64,000 bases of DNA from Erinaceus europaeus (Eukaryota > Chordata > Mammalia > Eulipotyphla > Erinaceidae), in assembly GCF_950295315.1 (NCBI RefSeq), contig NC_080164.1, forward strand, positions 110,690,447 to 110,754,446, read 5' to 3'. Of this stretch, positions 20,300-29,194 are shown one piece after another (the stretch's first letter is position 1; each line of letters begins with the position of its first letter). The notes beneath the pieces are model-generated. The model was not told the DNA's origin, made no database searches, and saw only the letters and a program-made list of their open reading frames with translations. Position numbers and translations under genes: made by a program.

Positions 20300-21010
20300 T
20301 TTGGATATTTAAGTGATATATATTTTTGAGAAATGATACTAAACCAACTAGATTTATATTAAACCATAGGAGATCCCAAATACCAAAAGCCATTCTGAGA
20401 AAAATGAACAAAAGTCAGGTGTCAAATCCCCCCCTGCAAACTACACTCCAAAGCAACAGGGTCTGAAGCAATATGTTTTTGGATAGCCACACAGATGGCT
20501 GGAACAGAACTGAGAGTCTGGAAGGAAACCCACACCAATAGTGATACTGAATCTAAGCCAGAAGACTCCTGGCCATAAAACAACGAAAAGTCCTTTTAAC
20601 AAGTGTTGTAAGAGAAGTCAGACATATGCAAGTATGAAAGTATATCACCCTGTAGATCCATAGAGAAAATAATTTCAAAACAGTTTCAAGGCTTTGATGT
20701 AAAATTTGAAGTTATAAACTACAGAGAAGACAATAAAAGTTATGGATTCCATGATATCCACATTTGTGAACTTAAACCTTAGGGTATAGGAAATAGCAAA
20801 AATACACAATTGAGGATATGTAAGTTGGAAAAAATCATCCATGCAGACAAACACATTAGCAAGAGAAAGAAAAGCCAGCCTACTGACTAGGAGAAGGTAT
20901 TGGACATCAAACAACTAAATCTAATAAGGGCTTATCACTCAAGATATATAAATAAATTGTGCAGCTCCACAATTAAAATGCAAACAACCCAGTGTAAAAA
21001 TGGTCAGGAG
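20300..21010 (+). mobile_element. Ancient LINE-1 ORF2 fragment
   Basis: Old mammalian-type L1: the GAGAAGGTATTGGACATC, AATCTAATAAGGGCTTATCAC, AAGATATATAAATAAAT and CAACCCAGTGTAAAAATGGTC blocks are in the order of the distal ORF2 region. Upstream parts to ~20300 are only weakly L1-like. Fully degenerate. Confidence 0.6.
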
Positions 21011-21049
21011 AGGCTGGAGTGTACCTAGCTTGAACACACACCTTGAAAA

Positions 21050-21228
21050 AAAATACATATATAGATATAATAAGCAACCAATATCTGTGACCATGGAAGA
21101 ATTACTGCAGTTTCCAATGAAGGGATTGGGGACACAAAACTCCTGTGGTGGGAAAGGTGTGGAATTATACCTTTCTTATCTTACAATTTTGTAAATCAAT
21201 ATGAAATCACTAACAAAATTTTTAAAAA
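21050..21228 (+). mobile_element. Old LINE-1 long-3'UTR end
   Basis: GGAATTATACCTTTCTTATCTTACAATTTTGTAA with a following AAATCACTAACAAAATTT end is a diverged version of the 3' UTR terminus seen elsewhere. It ends in a run of A at 21222-21230. Confidence 0.6.
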
Positions 21229-21235
21229 AAAAGAT

Positions 21236-24045
21236 TGTGGACAACCTTGTATAGTCCTCTATCTGAGGGGGAATGCTTTCAGCTTCTGTCCATTGAGTAT
21301 GATGTTGGCTGTAGGTTTGCTATATATGGTTTCCACTATCTTGAGGAAATTCCTGTCTATTCCCATTATTTGTAGAATTTTGAGCATGAATGGGTGTTGG
21401 ATTTTGTCAAAGGCTTTCTCTGCATCTATTGAGATAATCATATGGCTTTTGGCTTTGCTTTTATTGATATTGTGAATGACAATGGAGGCATCACACTCTC
21501 AGATCTCAAACCATACTATAAAGCCATTGTCATCAAAACAACCTGGTACTGAAACAAAAATAGGCACACAGAACAGTGGAACAGAATTCAAAGCCCAGAA
21601 CTAAATCCCCACACATATGGACATCTAATCTTTGATAAGGAGGCCCAAATTAGTAAATGGAGGAAGGAGGCTCTCTTAAATAAATGGTACTGGAAAAACT
21701 GGGCTGAGACATGCAGAAGAAAGAAACTAAACACATTATATCACCAGAAACAAAAATTAACTCCAAATGGATCAAGGACCTGGATGTTAGACCATAAACT
21801 ATCAAATACTTAGAGGAAAACATTGGCGGAACACTTTACCACCTGAACATCAAGGGCATCTTTGATAAAAACAAGCCCAATTGCAAGGAAGACTAAAGCA
21901 GAAACAAATCCATGGGACTACATCAAATTGAAAAGCTTCTGCACAGCTAAAGAAACTGTCACAAAAACAAGGAGACCCTTCACAGAATAGGAAAAGATCT
22001 TCACATGCCATGCATCAGACAAGAGACTAATCACCAAAATATACAAAGAGCTCAGCAAACTTAGCACCAAAAAACAAATGACCCCATCCAGAAATGGGCA
22101 GATGATATGAACAAAACATTCATTTCAGAGGAGATACAAAAGGCTAACAAACACATAAAAATTGCTCCAGGTCACTGATTGTCAGAGAAATACAAATAAA
22201 GACAACATTGAGATACCACCTCACCCCTGTGACAATGGCATACAGCAAAAAGGACAGCAACAACAAATGCTGGAGAGGCTGTGGGGACAGAGGAACACTT
22301 CTGCTCTGCTGGTTGGAATGTAAATTGGTCCAGCCTCTCTGGAGAGCAGTCTGGAGAACTCTCACAAAGATAGACATGGTCCTTCCATATGTCCCAGAAA
22401 TTCCTCTCTTGGGGATATACCCCAAGGATTCCATAATGCCCAACCAAAAAGAGATGTGCACACCTATGTTTATAGACGCACAATTCATAATAGCTAAAAC
22501 CTGGAAGCAACCCAGGTGCCCAACAACAGATGATTGGCTGACAAAGCTGTGGTATATATTCACAATGGAATACTATGCAACTATTATGAATAATGAACCC
22601 ACCTTCTCTGATTCAACTTGGACAGAGCTGGAAGGAATTATGTTAAGTGAGGTAAGTCAGAAAGATAAAGATCAGTATGTGATGATCCCACTCATCAACA
22701 GAATTTAATAAAGAAGACCAGAAAGGGAAACTAAAAGCAGAATTTGACTAAATCTGGAGTAGGGCACAGAAGCAAAAACCTTGGGGTTAGGGTAAGTGTG
22801 GACATTTGGCTACCCAGGGCAGTGTGGTGGAGTGGGGGTGGGGAATGGGATGGGACACAGTCTTATGGTGGTGGTTATGGTGTTTATGTATACTCCTGTT
22901 AATTTTTAATCATATAAATCACTATTTAATTACTATGAGAGAGGGAAAAATTGATTGTATGTCTCAAAATTTTTAAAACAAAGACTAAATCTTTTTAATA
23001 CATAGGCTGAGTCTTTGATATGTTGACTCTTTCAAAAGCCTAGACCAGGGAGAACAGCAGCAAACAGTAGCACAGCTATCTACAAGATGTTGGGTATTAT
23101 ACAGCAAATCCTAACAAAGTGACTTTTCAAAGTTAATCCAATTACAGAATAATGTGATGACAATAACTATTCATTGTCTTCTAGAGCCCTAAGACAGCAG
23201 GAACCTTACATTTCCACTATAAAGCATATATTTCACCCAGTCCTGGAACCTTAGGGTGGGGTTTACTTTCCTGCATGCTCCTCTCTAATCATATTAAATA
23301 ATATTGCATACACCGATCCCAACCTAGTTGATGCTAGGAGTGCCATCTCAGCATGCTTCAAATCAGACTGTGTCCAGAGACTTCAGGTGTGGAATGACAA
23401 CCCTTCAGCTTCATTACTCAGGTGAGACCTTTCCTTTCATAGTATTCTCTAATTCCATTCCAGGTGGTTCACTTCCTAACAAAGTCTCAAAATCTCGATG
23501 TAGACCAGGTCCCCTGAGATAGAACATATGTTCACACTTATCCATAAACAAGGGCAAAATATATACTTGAAAGCAAAAGTACATAATAGTTTGCAGTGAG
23601 TACCCCTCCCAACACTTCATCTGCAGTATTTTAGTCTTTAGGTCCATAATTGTTAAATAATTTGTTTGTCTTTGTTAACTCTCTTTTCAGCCACCAGGTT
23701 CCAAATGCCAGCATGATGCCTACCAGACTTCCTTGGACAGATGACCCCACCAATGTGTCCTGGAACACTGATTCCCCAGAGACCCACTCTACTAAGGAAA
23801 GAGAGAGGCAGACTGAGAGTATGGATTGATCATCAATGCCCATGTTCAGCGAAGAAGCAATTACAGAAGCCAGACCTTTCACCTTCTGCAAACCACAATG
23901 ACCTTGGGTACATACTCCCAGAGGGATAAAGAATGTGAAATCTATCAGGGGAGGGGATGGGATATGGAGATCTGGTGGTGGGAACCCTCCTATCCTATGG
24001 TTTTGTTAATGTCTCTTTTCTTAAATAAGTAATTTTAAAAAAAGA
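21236..24045 (+). mobile_element. LINE-1 with 5' inversion and long 3' UTR
   Basis: 21236-21480 is the reverse-transcriptase region in inverted orientation (complement of the 43.46-43.65 kb segment: TTGGATTTTGTCAAAGGC and ATAGCAAACCTACAGCC blocks). From 21481 the same element continues in plus orientation from a more distal ORF2 site (GCATCACACTCTCAGATCTC). ORF2 C-terminal sequence continues with an intact 166-codon stretch at 22208-22708 ([33 protein letters not shown]). A 1.3 kb 3' UTR to an A-rich end at 24045 follows. Inversion with internal loss is the usual outcome of twin priming. Confidence 0.88.
22834..22854 (+). other. G-quadruplex motif in L1 3' UTR
   Basis: Four G runs (G5, G4, G3, G3) separated by T, AAT and AT, at the same place after ORF2 as in the L1 copy at 8.75 kb. 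Confidence 0.7.
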
Positions 24046-24423
24046 CAAAGACAAAATGCAGGAGAGAGATAAGGAGTACCAGTTACAACAATGGAACCAG
24101 TTCTAGTAGCAAGTCCTGCAATTCCCACAATTCCTGCAATTAAATTTATCACATATCCTCACCATCTCTCACCCCTGAGTTAGGGAAAGCTTCCAGTTTA
24201 TGATCTGTGACTCTTCCCCTCTCTCTTTTTAATCTCCATCTCTGATTCATTATCTCTCTCTTAAAAAACAAAATAAATAAAACATTTCCCAGAAATAGAT
24301 ACATATTGAAATCTTAGAGAATACTGGCTGAATGTAAAGAATCTAATCTGACAAGCAAGTGGAGCTTTTAGAAGCTATGGTTGATGCTAGTGGATATTGT
24401 TAATATTGAAAGAAGACTTTTAA
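24046..24423 (+). other. Unassigned, with a degenerate SINE-like 3' half
   Basis: 24160-24290 contains an AGGGAAAGCTTCCAGTTTATGATC-like block, a CTCTCTCTTTTT tract and an AATAAATAAAAC tail, as in the body of a SINE without its head. The rest is unassigned. Confidence 0.45.
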
Positions 24424-24628
24424 GGGTCTGGGTGGTGACTCACTTGGTTCAGTGCACAAGGACCTAGGTTTGAGTCCCTGGTCCCACTTGCAAGAGGAAA
24501 ACATTGCAAGTGGTGAAGCAGGGCTGAGGTGTCTGTCTTTCTCACTACCTCTCTACCTTCCTATTCCACATCTTGATTTCTGGCTGTCTCTATCAAATAA
24601 TCAAAGATGATAAAAATAAAAAAAGAAA
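24424..24628 (+). mobile_element. tRNA-derived SINE, type B
   Basis: GGGTCTGGGTGGTGACTCAC head, GGTTTGAGTCCC B box, GCAAGTGGTGAAGCAGGGC body, pyrimidine tract, TAAAAATAAAAAAAG tail. The head is shortened by about 10 bases relative to other copies. Confidence 0.87.
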
Positions 24629-24673
24629 GTAAAGAAGACTTTACTGAATTTGTGTTCATCTAACTTACTCACT

Positions 24674-24688
24674 AGAATGCTAAAATTT
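24674..24688 (+). repeat. Target-site duplication, left copy, of the full-length L1
   Basis: AGAATGCTAAAATTT here, and AGAATTCTAAAATTT at 33206-33220 after the poly(A): 14 of 15 bases match. This fixes both L1 ends. Confidence 0.85.
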
Positions 24689-25492
24689 GAGACTTCTGGA
24701 GGTGGGGCTATGGAGAAGCAGCAGCTGTTTTTCTCTCCTCTCCTCTCCCAGGTCAACTAGGAATATAAAAGGAGATCAGCTGGGACCACAACAAGACAGG
24801 ACTAGAATGACTTCAGGAACCCACCAAATCACCAGTGAGTGCAAATACGTGTGGCTCTTGGACAGAGAGGAGCCTAGGGAGAGTTTAAGTTGCTGGTAAC
24901 AGTCCAACAGTTTACCAGTTGAGACATCACCTCCAGTCTGTTTCACCAAGAAAACAATGGCTGAAGGGAGGAATGGACTCCCCTAAGACTCACCAAATAC
25001 AACTGTGAGTCTCCATTGCTACTGCCCTCAGAAGTTGGAGCAGCATGGAGGAGACCCTGTGTGGACATGAGGGAACAGAGAACTAACCAGGAAACTCAGA
25101 AGAAGATTTACACCTTGGTGGCCTAGCAGTGGGGCTGTTAGAGAGTCTTTGCATACCCCCTTCATTATCTCTGCCCCACCCTGCTTTATCTCTTGGTTAT
25201 GAGTGAGGGATTAAGCTAAGAAGCTTATTTGTAGTTTAAAAGCCCTCACGCTCCCATAGCCTACAGGGAAGAAAAAGAACAAAAGAGGCTGTTAAGCCAC
25301 TGTGCTCCAACTCAAGGATGAAAATAATAATGAAACAACTGTCAATTTACAGAACTGTTATCCCTTTAATCACCCTATTTAGACAAAAGTCAATCCAGGA
25401 AAGAATGATCAGTAATTTGTAAAGGAACGAGAGAAGGACCTCATAATATACCATATAGAATGGTTAAACCAATAAGAAGAAATATTGGAGAA

Positions 25493-25541
25493 ATGAATCA
25501 GGACAAGAGTCCAGCTGAAAGCCCCCCAAATGATGAAGCAC
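25493..25541 (+). pseudogene. LINE-1 ORF1 N-terminus, cut by the LTR insertion
   Basis: The first 16 codons read MNQDKSPAESPPNDEA before the LTR junction. The frame continues on the far side at 28257, after removing the insertion and one copy of AAGCAC. The ATG lies in an AGAAATGAAT context. Confidence 0.75.
25536..25541 (-). repeat. 6-bp target-site duplication of the LTR element (left)
   Basis: AAGCAC here and AAGCAC at 28251-28256. Six bases is the usual size for class II (beta-like) retroviral integrases. The flanking L1 ORF1 sequence is continuous once one copy is removed. Confidence 0.82.
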
Positions 25542-26001
25542 TGTTGTTTTCAATGGGTTATGTTGTTTTCGCTGGGCTGGCTTCACGGGCGGGTAACAGA
25601 CGACCAGGGACTCATGGTTGAGCTGTAGGCAGTATCTCTTCATTCATGCAGGACGCAGCACAATCTAAGACGAGCTAAGCTAAACTCAAGGTACCCTAAA
25701 ACTCACAATGCTGTCTTTATATATACTTGCCAAGTAGGGTGGAAACAGGATGTGACATAGAGAGGGTGGAGAGAAAAGTGACTGGTGAAAATCAGAGTGT
25801 GACAAGGAGGGGATCAGGGTGTGACAAAGAGGGTGCGGAGCAGGTGAGAATCCTATCACTGAACCACCAATGCCCTGGAGGGAGTGCTTTATGTAAAAGT
25901 GATTTATGTAAATAGACCAAAGCTTTGAATGGGATTAAATCTATCCCTATATAGGCATATGGTTAAGCAGAAGCCAGGGGGAGCTAGCATACTATCCAAC
26001 A
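25542..26001 (-). repeat. LTR of mosaic element (U3 type 1, R-U5 type 1)
   Basis: In minus sense it runs from TGTTGGATAG (26001) to AAAACAACA (25542). TATATATAAAG is at 25725-25715. U3 carries TGTCACA/CCTGATC repeats. The U5 end has a doubled GAAAACAACA 19 bases apart (25542 and 25561). The U3 is near-identical to the solo LTR at 39933, but the sequence after the TATA box is unrelated to it. Confidence 0.8.
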
Positions 26002-26021
26002 TCTCCCCCTTTCTTTTTAAC
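26002..26021 (-). other. Polypurine tract (second-strand primer)
   Basis: In minus sense a purine run including AAAGAAAGGGGGAGA lies directly against the LTR start, the expected position for plus-strand priming. The counterpart in the second element is at 61476-61492. Confidence 0.8.
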
Positions 26022-26175
26022 TATTTGCCATAGTGGGGTGAACAGAAACCTATATCGTACAGGCGTTTTCAAAAGAACTGGCATAAGACATGGAAAACAA
26101 AATAGGCGAGCAGCAATAACCAGTGTGATGCCAAGGGGAACGTTTCTTTCCTCAAAGGGCAAGGCCTAGCAGGCG

Positions 26176-26262
26176 AAAGGGCATTTCTTGCCTCTGGGAA
26201 CGCTTCATGCCTCTGTGGGCATCTCTTGCCACTTGGGGCGCTTCATGCCTCTGTGGGCATAA
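26176..26262 (-). repeat. Degenerate array of CCCAGAGGCA-type units in the element's 3' region
   Basis: In minus sense the unit GCCCACAGAGGCATGAAGCG recurs about four times with variation. Related CCCAGAGGCA and CCACAGAGGCA units occur at 61270-61325 in the second element, so the motif is a shared trait of this family. Confidence 0.65.
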
Positions 26263-27312
26263 CCTAATAAGGAGGGGGAGTTTTCTGACTCTGGGGAAGA
26301 GCCTGCAGGCAAGGGGACATGGTCTATAAAGTCTCAAGGCAATTGGCTGAAGTTAGTCTTTAAGAAACATAGCAGCGTGTACTATTAAGTCCGATGGAGG
26401 TGTCAGTCCAAAGTAGCTGACCACAGAAGAAAATGCCAGAGGATGAAACACTGCACATCTGTCTCGATGGGGAATGTCAGCCACCAGAATTCTGCTTTTT
26501 TGTAGAGAGTGAGCTTTGGAGTCCGTGAATCTATTCTTCAGGTCGTGCCAGGTCACCTCATTGGTTTCCGGGGGTGTGTTGTAGTCATTCCATCTTGTGG
26601 GTGATGTCAGAGAACAGGATCCAAATGGATTTCCAGGAATTACATTTGAGTAGATGCTTTTTCATGTGAAGACTTTGACAGCTGAAATTCACTTACTTGT
26701 CAAACAAAACTTGTAGCAGATTAGAAGTTTACTATAATTGATAACTCCATTATAATTGGAAGTCCTTTCTAGTATGATTTTAGGGTTGTTTAAACAGTTT
26801 AAACCCAATAAAATGTGGAAAGGTAAACAGAAGAACCACGGTTAAAAGCCTCAGGCATGAGAATAATTAACATAATCATTGCACTATCTGCCCCACCCAT
26901 AACTCATAACAGTTTTTTTCAAAACCCATAACAGTTTTCAGGATTAAACATTTCAGATTCATGTCAAGACTTAAAAGAGAAATCAAAGGAGGAAAAAACA
27001 ATTTTTTGGATTGTTTCTGGATGTCTCTAGAAATCATGGCTGTGTCCAGCATTTTTTTTTTAAATCAATGTCAAACAAAAATTCAGTCATTCAAATCATT
27101 CTCTTATGAAACGCAACTTGAACCAGATTATCAAGATCTCACCATGTAGGATTAAGAGTCCCCGGAGGGCGTCCTAGTCCAAAAAGCTCCTCAAAATTCC
27201 ATTTAGGGTGCTTATGACTGTTCCTGCTGGATTGCTTCAGGCACCCATTTTTAAAAGTGTCTTCCCATTGAAGAAAGAATCCAATCAGGAGAGTAGAACT
27301 AACCACGTGTCT

Positions 27313-27657
27313 TCATACTTGGGAACTTCCAGGGTACTCGAGAATGTTCTTCAAATTAGAGTAGTCCTTCTCCATGGGAAACATGCGAGAAGAAGTCCAG
27401 AAAGTCCCAGGGGAAATCCCCATGCATATCCCAAGGTCTACGATCACGGTCATAAAGAACCAAACTGTGGCCCAGAGCAAAATGCAGTCCTTTTCCTCGG
27501 GAAACATGGGAGAGGGAATCCAGAAAGTCCAAGGAGAAATCTCCGAGCATTTCCGAAGCTCTATGATCCTGGTCATAAGAAACCAAAGTGGACCCAGAGT
27601 AAAATGTTCCAGAGACAGAGAAACTGTCTCATAATGAAACAGTAGAGGCTTTGGCAA
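27313..27657 (-). CDS. Open frame of unknown function in the LTR element, with a duplicated 41-codon unit
   Basis: A 114-codon frame. Two consecutive units of about 41 residues align: the first contains LWFLMTRIIELRKC and ISPWTFWIPSPMFPEEKD, the second VWFFMTVIVDLGICM and ISPGTFWTSSRMFPMEKD. The hydrophobic half of each unit could span a membrane. No family is recognised. A neighbouring minus frame (27573-27794, 73 codons) contains MVFSSTYEEV, shared in part with the second element (MAFSSACEEI at 59927). It could be a degenerate accessory or leader ORF, or chance. I cannot assign a function. Confidence 0.3.
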   Translation of the reverse strand: MPKPLLFHYETVSLSLEHFTLGPLWFLMTRIIELRKCSEISPWTFWIPSPMFPEEKDCILLWATVWFFMTVIVDLGICMGISPGTFWTSSRMFPMEKDYSNLKNILEYPGSSQV

Positions 27658-27736
27658 ACCTCTTCATAAGTAGAAGAGAAGACCATAGTGCATAGGTAGG
27701 CAAAGTCTTCACTTATCTGGGAGGTGCGCAGGTCCA

Positions 27737-27755
27737 GTCTCACGTTGTAGTGCCA
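27737..27755 (-). other. Primer-binding site, tRNA-Lys-like
   Basis: Minus sense TGGCACTACAACGTGAGAC. It agrees with the Lys1,2 pattern at the TGGC and CAACGTG positions. The second element has TGGCTCCCACATGG at 59859, one base shorter. Confidence 0.65.
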
Positions 27756-27757
27756 TA

Positions 27758-28235
27758 TGCTGGGAAATTGTGCCAATGCAGTCACATCTGCCATGTTGTC
27801 CCCTCAGGCTATTGCTAGTTCCCTGGAGAGTTGGGACATTCTCGGAGTGCCTGTTCAGCCATGTTGTGCCCTCAGGACATTGTCTATATCCCCGTGATAT
27901 CTGGAGTGCTCTGGTTACTCCTCCCCCTCCCATTCTCATGAGAGTTATCATCCTATCCTGGAGTGCTATGGTTACTCCTCCCCCTTCCCATTCTTGCGAA
28001 AGCTACTCCTATAAAAGCCCTTCATTTTCTGCACCTCGCTCTCTTGCTGGCGCTCCACTCTGGTGTTAAGACTCAGGAAAGGTTACTGCGTGAGGCAGCC
28101 ATTTTCTCTACCTCCACGTGGCCCAACCTGCTTCTCTAACACCCAACTCTGAGGTGCCAGCGTGAATAAAGATTTGTGTTTCCTCTTCGCTCCAGACCCT
28201 CTCTCTCTCTTCTCTGCGGCCCGCGCACTACAACA
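27758..28235 (+). repeat. Second, unrelated LTR in opposite orientation at the end of the mosaic element
   Basis: In plus sense it starts TGCTGGGAAA. It has U3 tandem repeats (57-base unit at 27901-27957 repeated from 27958; a shorter GCCATGTTGT-CCCTCAGG repeat near 27790 and 27858), TATAAAAG at 28010-28017, AATAAA at 28165-28170 and a CTACAACA end at 28235. A further 15 bases (TCTGGCTCTACAACA) separate it from the AAGCAC duplication. It shares no obvious sequence with the LTR at 25542-26001. Confidence 0.78.
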
Positions 28236-28250
28236 TCTGGCTCTACAACA

Positions 28251-28256
28251 AAGCAC
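28251..28256 (-). repeat. 6-bp target-site duplication of the LTR element (right)
   Basis: AAGCAC, the pair of 25536-25541. L1 ORF1 resumes immediately after it. Confidence 0.82.
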
Positions 28257-29138
28257 AAAACAATGAGGTCAACATTCAAACTAGTTAAGGAAATGATCCC
28301 AGGAGTGAGTAAAGAGTTTTAAAGAATTGTTATCAGAAATGCAGAAACAACCAATAATACCCTGGATGAAAACACTAATTATCTCAAGGTTATTAGAAAC
28401 CTGAAAGCTGAAATAGCTGAGCTAAGAACACAACTAGCTGAATAAGCTAAAACAGTATCAGAACAGGGTAACAAAATAGATGAAATCCAGAGAACAGCAG
28501 AGATGAGAGAGAAAAAAATAAAGGCAGAAAACAGAATTAGCAAGATTGAGGATGAATTGGAGACAAAAAAGGAAGTAAGAGATCTCCAAAAGAGATTAAG
28601 AGACACTGAAAAGAACAACAGAGACATATGGGATGACTTCAAAAGAAATAATATACCTTTATTGGCTTACCAGAGGAAGAAAGAGAGGGAGGAGAAGAAA
28701 GCATTCTTCAGTACATAGTACCTGATAACTTCTCTAGTCTAGAAAACATCAAAGACATAAAGGTTCAAGAAGCCCAGTGGGTCCAAAAGACAATTCACAC
28801 AGACTTAAAGACACCAAGACACATTATATTTAGAATGGAAAAAGAATAAGGATACAAAAGGATCCTGAAAGCTAGAAGAGAAAAACAGAGTCACCTACAG
28901 AGGAAAACCCATAAGATTAGCAGCAGTCTTCTCCACACAACACTACAGGCCAGAAGAGAATGGCAAGATATCTACCAAGTGATAAATGAGAAAGGTTTTC
29001 AACCAAGACTACTGTATCCTGCTAGACTGTCATTCAGACTAGATGGAGGCATCAAAACCTTCTCAGACATGCAACAGTTGGAAGAATCAACTATCACCAA
29101 GTGTGCTCTGAAAGAAGTTCTGAAAGTTATCCTATAAA
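28257..29138 (+). pseudogene. LINE-1 ORF1 remainder
   Basis: Continues ORF1 across a frameshift (KLVKEMIPGVSKEF), through LKAEIAELRTQLAE coiled-coil heptads, the KRLRDTEKNNRDIWDDF segment, an RRM-like block, and GFQPRLLYPARLSF-type C-terminal sequence (here GFQPRLLYPARLSFRLDGG with mutations), ending near CCTATAA at 29138. Several stops. Confidence 0.75.
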
Positions 29139-29194
29139 CAGTCAGACCACCATAAATAGGACATATATCAGAACACACTAAAAATCTACAAGAA

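Larger units (their letters stand above)
25542..28250 (-). mobile_element. Non-autonomous LTR element (class II-like), mosaic, minus strand
   Basis: Read on the minus strand: primer site TGGCACTACAACGTGAGAC at 27755-27737 (close to the tRNA-Lys1,2 pattern TGGCGCCCAACGTGGGGC), leader, a ~1.7 kb internal region without recognisable gag, pro, pol or env, polypurine tract (complement of 26002-26021) and an LTR at 26001-25542. The other end (27758-28235) is a different LTR in the opposite orientation. The internal 5' ~190 bases and 3' ~550 bases match the element at 59.86-61.49 kb; the middle does not. A 41-codon unit is tandemly duplicated at about 27330-27600. No product is intact enough to assign a function. 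Confidence 0.82.
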
